A DNA stretch of 64,000 nt from Actinophytocola sp963840275 (GCA_963840275.1 CAWIYK010000002.1:558001-622000), one strand, 5' to 3'. Positions 15,585 through 24,655 are shown, counted from the stretch's first letter. Notes: a model not told the origin generated them from the letters alone. Program-made: numbers and translations.

Positions 15585-17876
15585 TCAGCAGCCCAGCAGG
15601 CAGATCTGGAAGTTCGCCCGGTAGGTCGCCGCCGCGCCGGGGGCCACGATGTTGTGGCTCTGCGCGCCGCCGTCCGACCAGCTCGTGTACCGGAACCGCA
15701 GGCCGAGCGTGAGGTTCTGCGGGCTCGGCGCGGACACCGAGTTGTTCGAACCCACGATGACCGTCCTGGTGAACGGCGTGACCTGCTGGGACCCGCCGAC
15801 CACCAGCCGCGCGCCGCTCGGGTTCGACGTGAACGTCAGCACCACGGTCTTGGGGTTGAGCCGCACGGTCGTGGACTTGGCGTGGCCGTCCGAGTCGGTC
15901 GCGGTCAGCGTCAGGTCCAGGAACGACGGGTACTCGTGGTCCGGCGCGATGAAGCTGCCCGACGCGACCCCGTTGAACGTCTGCAGGTTGTGCGCGTGGC
16001 AGCTCGTCGGCGTCGTGCAGTGCTGGAGCGTCAGCTGCCAGCTCAGCGCGGACGCCGGCAGCTGTCCGTCCTGGGTGTCCGCGGCGCGGCCGGCGAACGG
16101 GATCGTCTGACCGACGCTCCACTGGGTCGCGGCGGTCGGGTTGTCGATCGTCACCACCGGCTCGTCGCTCGGTGGGTTGCCGACCGTCACGTCCACGGTG
16201 GCCGTGTCGGACAGCCCGCCGGGGTCGGTCACCCGCAGCCCGACGTGCACGAGCTGCTGCTGCAGGTAGGTCCAACTCGGCGCGGCGGCCGTCGAGTCGT
16301 CGTACGCGCCGTCGCCGTCGAGGTCCCACGCGTAGGTGAGCGGCGTGCCGTCCGGGTCGGTCGAGCCGGCCCCGTTGAACTGCACGGTCAGCGGCGCGTT
16401 GCCCGAGGTCGGGGTCGCCGTGGCGACCGCGTCCGGCGGCCGGTTCGTCGCGGTCGGGTAGCTCACCCGACGCAGCTGGCCGGCGCCGAGCGCGACGTAG
16501 AACAGGTCGCCGCCGGGACCGGTGAGCACCTGCACCGGCACGTTCACGCCGGTCACGAACGGCACGATGGTCGCGGGGTTCGGCAGGCCGTTCGACCCGC
16601 GCCGCATCGCCCAGATGCAGCCGCGCGAGCTGTCGGCGAAGAACATGGCGCCGTCGTAGGTCGCCGGGTAGTTGCTGGTCTCCTCGAACGCGATGCCGCT
16701 GATCGACGAGCCGCCGGTCGGGCAGCCGTCGCCGGCCACGACCGAGGCACTGTGGTTGTACGCGTGGTACGGCGCGGTCTGGCCCATCGGGTACAGCGTC
16801 TCGCACACGTTCAGGTTCGCGCCGTCGTAGCCGGACTGGGCCGCGTTGCCCTCGTAGCAGGGCCAGCCGAAGTTCTCCGCGACGTTGTCGGTCGCGTTGG
16901 GGATCCGGTTGATCTCCTCCCACGTGTTCCAGCCGACGTCACCGGCCCACAGCTCGTTGGTGCCGGGCCGGAACGCGAAGCGGAACTCGTTGCGCAGGCC
17001 GTAGGCGACGATCCGCTGGGCGTTGACGTTCGGGTTGCTCGCGAACGGGTTGCCGGCCATCGGGGCGCCGGTGTCCGGGTTGATCCGCACGATCGAACCG
17101 TCCAGCGACACCGGCTCGCCGGCCGCCCGCCGGACCGACTGGGCGCGCAGCGCGCCGCCCTTCGCGGTCGGCGGGGCCAGGTTCACCCCGGCCGGGCTCG
17201 GCGGGTCGGCACACGGGTTGCCGCGCTGGCCCCAGTCGGCGAAGTTGAAGCTCGCGCCGTCCCCGCCGCCGACGTACAGCGCGCCGTCCGGGCCGAACGC
17301 CACGGTGCCGACGGAGTGGCTCGGGTACTGCTGGCACCAGTCGGTGAGCAGCGGCAGCTCGGTGGTCGCGACGCCGCTCGCGTCGAGCGTCAGCCGGGAC
17401 AGCCGCCCGGTGATCAGGCAGCCCTGCTCGGTCGCGCCGGGCGGGGTCGGGCACTGGTCGCCCCAGCGCGGGGCGGTGCCGCCGGGCACCGCGTCGTAGC
17501 TGTACAGCACGTAAAGGTAGGGCCGGGTGGGGTACTGCGGGTCGAGCGCGAGGCCGAGCAGGCCGCGGTCCCAGAAGTCCTGCACCTGCGTGCGCAGGTC
17601 GGCGGTGATCGTCGCGGTGGTGTCGGTGAGCGAGTCGAACGTCTTGACCAGCCCGCTCTTCTCGCTGACGAACACCCGCCCGTTCGCCGCGAACACGGCG
17701 TTGGTCGGCGAGGAGAGCCCGCTGATCACCGCCGTGTCGGTGAAGCCGGTCGGCACCGCGGCCGCCGCCTCGGTCGGCACGGTCAGCTCGACGAGGCCGC
17801 TCGCGACCACCCCGGCGGCGACGGCGACAGCGATTGCGACCGTTCTCGGACGCACGAAACCACGGCGAATGCCCAC
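15585..17876 (-). CDS. Secreted glucose/sorbosone dehydrogenase-like protein with PKD domain
   Basis: The 763-residue precursor has a signal peptide (basic VGIRRGFVRPRT, hydrophobic core, cut near VPTEAAAA). A six-bladed beta-propeller of the PQQ-type sugar/sorbosone dehydrogenase family follows (about 45-430; SPTNAVFAANGRVFVSEKSG, GPDGALYVGGGDGASF, NEFRFAFRPGTNELWAGDVGW). Next are a PKD domain (about 450-530; LTVQFNGAGSTDPDG, YAWDLDGDGAYDDST) and a C-terminal beta-rich part. It probably oxidises or binds extracellular carbohydrate. The GTG at 17876 is preferred over an upstream in-frame start because it places the signal peptide at the N-terminus and has GGGG upstream. Confidence 0.9.
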   Translation of the reverse strand: MGIRRGFVRPRTVAIAVAVAAGVVASGLVELTVPTEAAAAVPTGFTDTAVISGLSSPTNAVFAANGRVFVSEKSGLVKTFDSLTDTTATITADLRTQVQDFWDRGLLGLALDPQYPTRPYLYVLYSYDAVPGGTAPRWGDQCPTPPGATEQGCLITGRLSRLTLDASGVATTELPLLTDWCQQYPSHSVGTVAFGPDGALYVGGGDGASFNFADWGQRGNPCADPPSPAGVNLAPPTAKGGALRAQSVRRAAGEPVSLDGSIVRINPDTGAPMAGNPFASNPNVNAQRIVAYGLRNEFRFAFRPGTNELWAGDVGWNTWEEINRIPNATDNVAENFGWPCYEGNAAQSGYDGANLNVCETLYPMGQTAPYHAYNHSASVVAGDGCPTGGSSISGIAFEETSNYPATYDGAMFFADSSRGCIWAMRRGSNGLPNPATIVPFVTGVNVPVQVLTGPGGDLFYVALGAGQLRRVSYPTATNRPPDAVATATPTSGNAPLTVQFNGAGSTDPDGTPLTYAWDLDGDGAYDDSTAAAPSWTYLQQQLVHVGLRVTDPGGLSDTATVDVTVGNPPSDEPVVTIDNPTAATQWSVGQTIPFAGRAADTQDGQLPASALSWQLTLQHCTTPTSCHAHNLQTFNGVASGSFIAPDHEYPSFLDLTLTATDSDGHAKSTTVRLNPKTVVLTFTSNPSGARLVVGGSQQVTPFTRTVIVGSNNSVSAPSPQNLTLGLRFRYTSWSDGGAQSHNIVAPGAAATYRANFQICLLGC

Positions 17877-17987
17877 GGGACCCCAATTCTGACGTTCATG
17901 AACACCCTGTGGTGGGCCCCCGCCCACGCTAGGTGACTCGCCAGGTGTGTCGGTCCCGACCGACGTCCTGTTTCACCCGAATTCTTC

Positions 17988-19166
17988 TCACTTATCGGGG
18001 CCGCGCCCCGACCAGCTCCAAGCGTAGCCGGGATCTTCGCAGGTCGCGGCCGCCGCGCCCAACTCTAGCGGTCGGAAAGTGTCGACCATGACGGCGGTTT
18101 CGTCGAAGTAGTCCACTCCGATGGACGCCTCCGCCGCGCCCGGCTGGGGGCCGTGGGTGAACCCGGACGGGTGCAGCGACAGCGAGCCGAGCCCGATGCC
18201 GGAGCCCTTGCGTGCCTCGTAGTTGCCGCCGACGTAGAACATCAGCTCGTCGGAGTCCACGTTCGCGTGGTTGTAGGGCACCGGGACCGAGTCCGGGTGG
18301 TAGTCGACCTTGCGCGGGCAGAACGAGCAGACCACGAAGTTCGGTCCCTCGAACGTCTGGTGCACCGGCGGCGGCTGGTGCACGCGCCCGGTGATCGGCT
18401 CGAAGTCGCGGATGTTGAACACCCACGGGTACAGGCAGCCGTCCCAGCCGACGACATCGAACGGGTGGTTGGCGTAGGTGAACCGGGTGAGCCCGGCGCG
18501 GTGCCGCACGAGCACCGGCACGTCCTCGCCGTCCCGCTGGAAGGGCTCGGCCGGCCCGCGCTGGTCGCGCTCGCAGTACGGCGCGTGCTCGAGGAACTGG
18601 CCCTTGGTCGACAGGTACCGCTTCGGCGGGCCGATGTGCCCGGTCGCCTCGATGACGTAGAACCGGGTCTCGCCGTGGGGCAGCACCCGGTAGGTGGTGG
18701 AGGTCGGCAGCACCAGGTAGTCGCCGTCGGCGACCTCGAGCGTGCCGTAGATCGTCTCCACGGTCGCGGACCCGGCCTGCACGTAGATCAGCTCGTCGCC
18801 GGCCGCGTTGCGGTAGAGCGGGCTCGGCGCGGTGGCGACGGCGAACGCGATCGTCAGGTCGTTGTTGCCGAACAGTGTGCGCCGGCCGGTGACCGCGTCG
18901 ACCTCGTGGCGCTCCTCGGACTTGAGATCCTGCGTGCGGAAGTGCCTCGGCAGCAGCGGGTGGTTCGGCGTGAGCGTGCCCCGGAAGTCGTCGACGACCT
19001 CGGCGTTCACGATCGCGGTCGGCAGGAACCGGTGGTAGAGCAGGGCGGAGTCGGAGGAGAAACCCTCGACGCCCATGAGCTCTTCGGCGTAGAGCCCACC
19101 CTCCGGTGAGCGGAACTGTGTGTGCCGCTTTCGGGGGATCTCCCCGACGCTGCGGTAGTAAGGCAT
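17988..19166 (-). CDS. hmgA: Homogentisate 1,2-dioxygenase
   Basis: This 392-residue cupin-type non-heme iron enzyme opens the ring of homogentisate to maleylacetoacetate in tyrosine and phenylalanine catabolism. Iron-site segments are visible in YNHANVDSDELMFYVGGNYEARKG and LSLHPSGFTHGPQPGA. The N-terminal MPYYRSVGEIPRKRHTQFRSP matches the family start. The ATG at 19166 is preferred because AGGGG then lies 5 bp upstream; a GTG two codons earlier would overlap that site. It is divergent from the unknown gene, fahA and the IclR regulator. Confidence 0.96.
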   Translation of the reverse strand: MPYYRSVGEIPRKRHTQFRSPEGGLYAEELMGVEGFSSDSALLYHRFLPTAIVNAEVVDDFRGTLTPNHPLLPRHFRTQDLKSEERHEVDAVTGRRTLFGNNDLTIAFAVATAPSPLYRNAAGDELIYVQAGSATVETIYGTLEVADGDYLVLPTSTTYRVLPHGETRFYVIEATGHIGPPKRYLSTKGQFLEHAPYCERDQRGPAEPFQRDGEDVPVLVRHRAGLTRFTYANHPFDVVGWDGCLYPWVFNIRDFEPITGRVHQPPPVHQTFEGPNFVVCSFCPRKVDYHPDSVPVPYNHANVDSDELMFYVGGNYEARKGSGIGLGSLSLHPSGFTHGPQPGAAEASIGVDYFDETAVMVDTFRPLELGAAAATCEDPGYAWSWSGRGPDK

Positions 19167-19180
19167 GGCCACCCCTGGAG

Positions 19181-19198
19181 TGTCCGCATGTCGGACAT
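19181..19198. promoter_or_regulatory. Palindromic operator candidate in the homogentisate divergent promoter
   Basis: TGTCCG-N5-CGGACA (19181-19197) overlaps the perfect 11-bp palindrome ATGTCGGACAT (19188-19198). It lies 15 bp upstream of hmgA and 30 bp upstream of the GTG of the opposite operon. The IclR protein encoded at 21310 is the natural candidate to bind it. Confidence 0.6.
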
Positions 19199-19227
19199 CT
19201 TTGTTCAGTTGCCGATACGCTACTAGC

Positions 19228-20112
19228 GTGTCAGCCGTGTCAAGCGCCGCACCCCAGCCCGCGTCGGATCAGCGGGACGTGCCCTCCCTGCTCGCTCGCC
19301 TCATCGACGACGCCGCCCTGTTCCCTCCAGGCAACGCGACCGTGCCGGACGCGGTCCGGTTGCATCTGGCGGGCAGATCGAGCGATCACGCCGATGTAGT
19401 GGGCCTTTTCCTGTGTCCAGCCTCCCGCCTGCCTGAGCTGATCACGGAGTTGATCAAGGTCAAGCCGGCCAAGCCGGTCGAGCTGTCGCTCGTGATCGAC
19501 ACCGGTCTCGGCGGCGTGCCGAAGGCCCTGTCGATCGTCGAGTCACGCGCCGAGCTCCTCGCACTGCGCATGGTCGAGATGCCCGCACCCGCCGACGTCG
19601 ACGAGGTGTGGCTCGAGCGTGTCTCCGAGTTCGTGCCGGAGGACGTGATCCGCGTCGTCGAGCCGAGGCGCGGCGGCGCCGAGTGGCTCCAGGGCATCCA
19701 GCGCGTGATCGAGCACGGCAGCTGGCCCAAGCTCCGCTGCGGTGGCGTCTCCGAGCAGAACTTCCCGAGCATCGACGAGGTGTCGGAGTTCCTCGCGGTG
19801 ATCAACGCGGGCGGCGCGTCGTTCAAGGCCACCGCCGGCCTGCACAACGCGGTCCGGCACACCGCGGAGGACACCGGGTTCACCCACCACGGGTTCCTCA
19901 ACCTGCTGATGGCCACCGCGCGCCTGCTCGCCGGCGCCGACGCCGCCGACGTGCACGACGCGCTCGCCTCGACCGACGGCAAGGCGCTCGCGCAGGAGGC
20001 GCAGAACCTCACCGAGCACGAGGCGCTGTCGGTACGCGGGGTGTTCGCGTCCTACGGCTCCTGCTCGCTGACCGACCCGGTCGCCGACCTCGAGGAACTG
20101 GGGCTGCTGTGA
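19228..20112 (+). CDS. Uncharacterised protein of the homogentisate cluster
   Basis: A 294-residue soluble protein of no family I can name with confidence. Alternating hydrophobic strands and helices, with motifs LFPPGNATVPDAV, SLVIDTGLGGVP, KLRCGG, FPSIDEVSEFLAVINAGGASFKATAGLHNAV and HHGFLNLLMATA, suggest a TIM-barrel-like alpha/beta fold. The lysine and histidine of FKATAGLH look like active-site residues. GTG at 19228 is the likely start. Its stop overlaps the fahA start (GTGA), so the two are translationally coupled and a pathway function is likely. No maleylacetoacetate isomerase is otherwise visible in the cluster. Confidence 0.7.
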   Translation: MSAVSSAAPQPASDQRDVPSLLARLIDDAALFPPGNATVPDAVRLHLAGRSSDHADVVGLFLCPASRLPELITELIKVKPAKPVELSLVIDTGLGGVPKALSIVESRAELLALRMVEMPAPADVDEVWLERVSEFVPEDVIRVVEPRRGGAEWLQGIQRVIEHGSWPKLRCGGVSEQNFPSIDEVSEFLAVINAGGASFKATAGLHNAVRHTAEDTGFTHHGFLNLLMATARLLAGADAADVHDALASTDGKALAQEAQNLTEHEALSVRGVFASYGSCSLTDPVADLEELGLL

Positions 20113-21308
20113 CCTGGGTCCACGATCCGGAGTTCGCGCGCGACAAGCCGTTCGGGCCGCAGACGCTGCCCTACGGGGTCATCGCCGCCGCCGGGGACGG
20201 GCCGCAGGTCGCGGTCCGTCTCGGCGACCACGCGCTGCCGCTGCGCTCGATCGCGAACGAGCTGGGGTCGTTCGCCGATCTGGTGTCCGGCACGTCGCTG
20301 GACCCGCTGCTCGCGGCGACCAGGGTCGAGTGGAGCGGGCTGCGCGCGCGGCTCGTCGAACTGGTGTCGGGGCCGGCGGCGCCGCCCGGCGCGACGCTGG
20401 TGCCGCTCGCGGACGTGACCATGTCGCTGCCGTTCACGGTCGGCGACTACGTGGACTTCTACTGCTCGCGGTACCACGCGGAGAACGTCGGCCGGATCAT
20501 GCGGCCGGACTCCGAGCCGCTGCTGCCGAACTGGACGCACCTGCCCGTCGGCTACCACGGCCGGTCGGGCACGGTCGTCGTGTCCGGCACCGACGTCGAG
20601 CGGCCGCACGGGCAGCGCAAGGGCTCGCCCATCCCGCAGTTCGGCCCGTCCGGCCGGCTGGACGTGGAGGCGGAGGTCGGGTTCGTGTGCGGCGGTCCGG
20701 TGTCGCGTCGCGTGCCGACGTCGTCGGCCGCGGACCACATCTTCGGCGTGGTGCTGGTGAACGACTGGTCGGCGCGGGACATCCAGGGCTGGGAGTACCA
20801 GCCGCTCGGCCCGTTCCTCGGCAAGTCGTTCGCGACGTCGATCTCGGCGTGGGTGACCCCGCTCGAGGCGCTCTCGATGGCGCGGGTGGCGCTGCCCGAC
20901 CCGGGCCATCCTCGGGTGTCGTACCTGATCGAGGACTCGCCGTGGGGCCTCGACCTGCGGCTGGCGGTCGAGTGGAACGGCACGGTCGTGTCCCGGCCGC
21001 GGTTCTCCGACATGGCGTACTCGTGCGCGCAGCAGCTCGCGCACATGACGGTGAACGGCGCGACCGTGCGGCCGGGCGACCTGTTCGCGTCCGGCACGGT
21101 GTCGGGTCCGGAGAAGACGCAGCGCGGCTGTTTCCTCGAGCTGTCGTGGGGCGGCCGCGAGAAGATCGCGCTGTCCGACGGCGAGACGAGGACGTTCCTC
21201 GAGGACGGCGACCGGGTGGTGATCACCGCGACCGCGCCCGGCGAGGACGGGTCGGTCGTCGGCATCGCCGAGGTGGCCGGTTCGGTGTTGCCTGCCGTGG
21301 CTCTCTGA
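20109..21308 (+). CDS. fahA: Fumarylacetoacetase
   Basis: This 399-residue hydrolase cleaves fumarylacetoacetate to fumarate and acetoacetate, the last step of homogentisate catabolism. Conserved regions include TVGDYVDFYCSRYHAENVG (metal ligand and catalytic histidine), HLPVGYHGRSGTVVVSG, DVEAEVGFVCGG and VLVNDWSARDIQGWEY, followed by GPFLGKSFATSISAWV. The GTG start at 20109 overlaps the upstream stop by 4 bp. The IclR gene begins 2 bp after its stop, so the three genes form one operon. Confidence 0.96.
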   Translation: MTWVHDPEFARDKPFGPQTLPYGVIAAAGDGPQVAVRLGDHALPLRSIANELGSFADLVSGTSLDPLLAATRVEWSGLRARLVELVSGPAAPPGATLVPLADVTMSLPFTVGDYVDFYCSRYHAENVGRIMRPDSEPLLPNWTHLPVGYHGRSGTVVVSGTDVERPHGQRKGSPIPQFGPSGRLDVEAEVGFVCGGPVSRRVPTSSAADHIFGVVLVNDWSARDIQGWEYQPLGPFLGKSFATSISAWVTPLEALSMARVALPDPGHPRVSYLIEDSPWGLDLRLAVEWNGTVVSRPRFSDMAYSCAQQLAHMTVNGATVRPGDLFASGTVSGPEKTQRGCFLELSWGGREKIALSDGETRTFLEDGDRVVITATAPGEDGSVVGIAEVAGSVLPAVAL

Positions 21309-21309
21309 G

Positions 21310-21996
21310 ATGGCCGCCCGGCCGATCCGCCCGATCCAGCCGGCCGCCCGGCCGGCGTCCCCGGGCGCCGGCCGGGAGAGCTCGCTGACGCTGGAGCGCG
21401 GGTTGGCGCTGCTGCAGGCGGTCGCCGACTCGGAGTCGGAGGCGCCGACGATCAGCGATCTGGCCACGGCGATCGGCGCGTCGAGGGCCGCGATCTACCG
21501 GCTGCTGGTGCCGTTGCAGGAGCGCGGCCTGGTCCGCCGGGACGGCTCGAAGGTGCGCCTCGGCCTCGGCCTCCTGCGCCTGGCGGCCAGGGTGACCCCG
21601 CAGCTGCGGCTCGCGGCGCTGCCGGCGCTGCGCGAGCTGGCCGAGGCCGTCGGCGCGACGGCCCACCTGACGGTCGCCGACGGCGACGAGGCACAGGCGA
21701 TCGCGGTGATCGAGCCGTCGTGGACGACCTACCACGTCGCGTACCGCGTGGGGACCCGTCATCCGCAGTCCCGAGGCGCGGCCGGCAAGGCGATCGGCCT
21801 GCGGTCGGACGACCCCGGGTGGCTGGCGACGACGGGGGAGCTGCAGTCCGGCGCCTCCGGGATCGCGTCGCCGGTGCGCGGCGTGCCGGGGCTGCGGGCG
21901 AGCGTCGGCGTGATCAGCTTCCAGGCCCTCGACGGCGAGGTCGTCGGCCCGCAGGTCCTGGCCGCCGCGGCGGCGGTGGCGACCGCGCTGCGTTAG
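21310..21996 (+). CDS. IclR-family transcriptional regulator of the homogentisate operon
   Basis: At 228 residues it is slightly shorter than typical IclR proteins. A winged helix-turn-helix at about 25-90 (LERGLALLQAVADSE, ISDLATAIGASRAAIYRLLVPLQERGLV) precedes an effector-binding domain (about 100-228). That domain has shortened loops: GATAHLTVADGDEAQAIAVIEPS, HPQSRGAAGKAIGL and GLRASVGVISF. IclR members often repress aromatic catabolism until an intermediate such as homogentisate binds. The palindrome at 19181 is the proposed operator. It converges on the S15 hydrolase gene with an 8-bp gap. Confidence 0.9.
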   Translation: MAARPIRPIQPAARPASPGAGRESSLTLERGLALLQAVADSESEAPTISDLATAIGASRAAIYRLLVPLQERGLVRRDGSKVRLGLGLLRLAARVTPQLRLAALPALRELAEAVGATAHLTVADGDEAQAIAVIEPSWTTYHVAYRVGTRHPQSRGAAGKAIGLRSDDPGWLATTGELQSGASGIASPVRGVPGLRASVGVISFQALDGEVVGPQVLAAAAAVATALR

Positions 21997-22004
21997 TTCC
22001 GCCG

Positions 22005-23450
22005 CTAGAGCAGCAGGCGCGACGGACCGAGCCGGACCGTTCCGGCGACCGCGTCGGCCCTTGTCTCGTCGACGGCGCTGCCGCCCGCCTGGAAGTTGGT
22101 CTGGTACCCGCGATGCGGCGCTCGAAGCCGCAACCCGATGCGGTCGCCCGGCGCGGTCGCCCGCGACACGAACGGGAACGTCAGCTCGACCGGGTCTTCT
22201 CGGTACCTGGCACGGAACACGGCCTCGCCGAGCAGCGTCGCCGGCTCGCCGGCACGCAGCAGGTAGAGACCGGCGAGCAGGTCGTAGTCCGGCAGGTCCG
22301 AGGACAGGGAGAGGACCGCGCGCGGCCGTCCGCACAACTCGACCCCGGGTCCGATGTGGACGAACTCGGTGTCCGCCAGTCGCTCCCGGAACTCGACCGG
22401 CGCGTCGCCGACCTCGGCTGGATCCATGACCAGCTCGGCCGGCTCGATGCGCCGCTCGGTCTCCCCGCCGCGGGGAAGGTCGGGCACCGACCGCCACTCG
22501 TCGGCGCCGACGTGGAAGTAGACGACCCGGTCGGCGAGGAAGTCCGGTCGGCCGGTGCGGCCGAGCACCCAGTCGTACCAGTCGGCGTGCAGCGCGCGGA
22601 GGTCGACGACGCTGGACTCGGCGAAGGTGAGCCCGCCGAACTCACGCGCCCCGGTCCGGGTGCCGCCGTGGTCCCACGGCCCGATCACGAGGTGGTGGGC
22701 GGCCTTGGGGTGTTCCTCGAAGTGCCGCAGCGCGCCGAGCTGGTCGTCGTCGTACTGGCCGGTGATCGTCAGCGCGGGCAGGGTGACGGGTCGCTCCGGC
22801 GCGGGGCCGGCCCAGTCGTCCGGGCCCGGCCGGTCCAGCCAGTCCTGGAACACGGGCAGCCGCCGCCCCACACTGGCGAGGTCGAGGTCCCGGTAGGGCC
22901 GGTCGCCCAGCTCCCGGCGCGCGGCGCGCCAGAACTCGTCGTCGGCCCACGGCCCGGTGTTCATCCGCCGCCCGTGGACGAAGGCGAGCCACTGCACGGC
23001 GTAGGTGGTGGGCACGTTGCCGACCATGGGAAAGTCGAGACCCGGGTAGACGGCGGCAACCGGCGCGAGCGCCTTCAACGCGGACGGGTGCGTGGCGGCG
23101 ACCGTCCACTGGACGAACCCGCTGTAGGACCCGCCGTAGAGAACGACGTCGCCGTCGCTCCACGACTGCGCGGCCAGCCACTCGACGGCGTCGTGCCCAT
23201 CCGCGCCGTCGGTCTCGAAGGGCACGAAGTCGCCGTCGGAGTCGCCCCGGCCGCGGACGTCCAGGCTGACGAAGTGAAACCCGCGCGCGGCGAAGAACAG
23301 CCCGTCGGGGTGGTAGCGATCGGCGCCGTAGGGAGTGAGCACGAGGATCGTGGGGGCGGGTTCGTCGCCGGGCTCGTAGTGCAGCCCCCGGAGCACTGCC
23401 CGATCCCGCGTCGGCACCTCGAGGCCCAGGTTGAGCTGTGTTCGTACCAT
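22005..23450 (-). CDS. CocE/NonD-type alpha/beta hydrolase (peptidase S15 family)
   Basis: The 481-residue hydrolase has an N-terminal alpha/beta-hydrolase fold with nucleophile motif VVLYGGSYSGFVQW, a GQYDDDQLG aspartate region and a GPWDHGGTRTG histidine region. A C-terminal jelly-roll domain follows (about 320-481, including PFVSRATAPGDRIGLRLRAPHRG). Relatives are Xaa-Pro dipeptidyl-peptidases, cocaine esterases and acylases. The ATG at 23450 is supported by GGAGG 8 bp upstream. Repeat B lies just upstream. The natural substrate is not predictable. Confidence 0.92.
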   Translation of the reverse strand: MVRTQLNLGLEVPTRDRAVLRGLHYEPGDEPAPTILVLTPYGADRYHPDGLFFAARGFHFVSLDVRGRGDSDGDFVPFETDGADGHDAVEWLAAQSWSDGDVVLYGGSYSGFVQWTVAATHPSALKALAPVAAVYPGLDFPMVGNVPTTYAVQWLAFVHGRRMNTGPWADDEFWRAARRELGDRPYRDLDLASVGRRLPVFQDWLDRPGPDDWAGPAPERPVTLPALTITGQYDDDQLGALRHFEEHPKAAHHLVIGPWDHGGTRTGAREFGGLTFAESSVVDLRALHADWYDWVLGRTGRPDFLADRVVYFHVGADEWRSVPDLPRGGETERRIEPAELVMDPAEVGDAPVEFRERLADTEFVHIGPGVELCGRPRAVLSLSSDLPDYDLLAGLYLLRAGEPATLLGEAVFRARYREDPVELTFPFVSRATAPGDRIGLRLRAPHRGYQTNFQAGGSAVDETRADAVAGTVRLGPSRLLL

Positions 23451-23507
23451 TGGCGCACCTCCGGAGAGATCCAACCGCATCGGGCGCCGCGATCTTCCGC
23501 GCACGGT

Positions 23508-23623
23508 CTGTCCACAACCGACTCAGTTGTCCACAGGCAAGATCCACATCCCCGGTTCTGTCGGTGGTGGCCGGTAGACTGGGCACTGGGCCGCCCCCGG
23601 GATCGGGTGGGGGCTGCATCGCG
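23508..23623 (+). repeat. Dispersed repeat, copy B
   Basis: CTGTCCACA (23508-23516) and TTGTCCACA (23527-23535), then AGGCAAGATCCACATC, CCGGTAGACTGGGCACTGG, the GCCCCC/GGGGGC hairpin and GGGGGCTGCATCGCG. It is the same length (116 bp) and order as copy A. It occupies the gap between the S15 hydrolase start and the end of the MpaB-like gene. The remaining sequence to 23758 shows nothing recognisable. Confidence 0.85.
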
Positions 23624-23758
23624 CGCGGGGCCTGCATCGCGGGCGCGGGCCGGTGAGGTTGCGCGGGGTGGTCGTGGTCAGGCGGTGCGCGCCGGCAGCG
23701 CCTGTGCAGCGAGGGCCGGAACCGTGCCGGGCTGGGCACGTTTGGTGCGCGCGGCGGC

Positions 23759-24622
23759 TTACGTCGGACGGTGGGCCAGCACGCGCCGCAACGCTTGACG
23801 CGCTCGTTCCACCTTCCGTGCCTCGTACGCGATGGGGAAGTAGCGCAGTCGTTCCGGCAGCAGCGGCACCACCCGGCCGACGAGCTGACCCAGCAGGCGC
23901 AAACTCCGTTCGTCGCGGTCGGTCCAGCGCAGGCCCAGCTTCGCGCGCGCCTGCGGGGGCAGCGTGCCGACCGTGACGAAGTGTTGCAGCCGGCCCGGCA
24001 CGTCCATCGCCAGTCGCCACAGTGGGCGGAGCGCGGCCGGCAGGGTGGGCGGGGGCGGCACCCGCCGCGTCGCCTCAAGGAACTCGTACGCCGTCGGGTG
24101 CGCCACCAGCGTGTGCTCCAGGACGTCGTCGAAGTGCTTCAGGTACGCGTCGTAGGTCGGCGGGATCTCCTTCTCCGCCACGTGCAGGTTGCGGGCCACC
24201 TGCGTGATCTCCGCGTAGAACGACTCCTCCTCCGCCCGCGACAGCGGCCGCCGCGAGAAGTACCGCGCGCCGACGCCGTACGCGTACGGCGCGGTCAGGA
24301 TGATCCACGCCCACGGCCCGGACGACAGCGCCTTGTGTGTCACCCCCTCGGCGTCGGTGGTGCGCAGCGGGGCGTGCATCGCGCGGAGCCGGTCGCCTTC
24401 CGCCAACGCCTCCTCGCCGCCGTAGACCCACGTCATCACCGACGCGATGCTGCGTTGCGCCCGCCCGATCGCGTCGGTCCGGAACACCGAGTGCTCGCCG
24501 ACCACCGCCCCCACCGTCGGATGCATGACCTGCAGCGCGAACGCCGCGCCCGTGGTCAGGGAAAACGTGATGAGCCCGGTGTCGTCCCACAACCGGGTGT
24601 CCGGCTCGATCGCCTGCCGCAT
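23759..24622 (-). CDS. MpaB/DUF2236-family oxygenase-like protein
   Basis: This 287-residue helical protein belongs to the DUF2236 family, which includes rubber oxygenase Lcp and fungal MpaB-type oxidases that bind heme. Family regions are FALQVMHPTVGAVVGEHSVF, RTDAIGRAQRSIASVMTWVYGG, RLRAMHAPLRTTDAEG and AYLKHFDDVLEHTLVAHPTAYEFL. The ATG at 24622 is preferred for its GGGAG ribosome-binding site; an upstream in-frame start at 24652 would overlap the operator. It is divergent from a TetR regulator. The substrate is unknown. Confidence 0.85.
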   Translation of the reverse strand: MRQAIEPDTRLWDDTGLITFSLTTGAAFALQVMHPTVGAVVGEHSVFRTDAIGRAQRSIASVMTWVYGGEEALAEGDRLRAMHAPLRTTDAEGVTHKALSSGPWAWIILTAPYAYGVGARYFSRRPLSRAEEESFYAEITQVARNLHVAEKEIPPTYDAYLKHFDDVLEHTLVAHPTAYEFLEATRRVPPPPTLPAALRPLWRLAMDVPGRLQHFVTVGTLPPQARAKLGLRWTDRDERSLRLLGQLVGRVVPLLPERLRYFPIAYEARKVERARQALRRVLAHRPT

Positions 24623-24635
24623 GTCGCGCTCCCTT

Positions 24636-24655
24636 CTGGTGAAGGGTGTCACCAG
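24636..24655. promoter_or_regulatory. Inverted repeat operator between mpaB-like and tetR genes
   Basis: CTGGTG-N8-CACCAG is a perfect 6-bp-arm dyad 17 bp upstream of the tetR start and 13 bp upstream of the oxygenase start. It is a likely TetR binding site repressing both genes. Confidence 0.6.
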
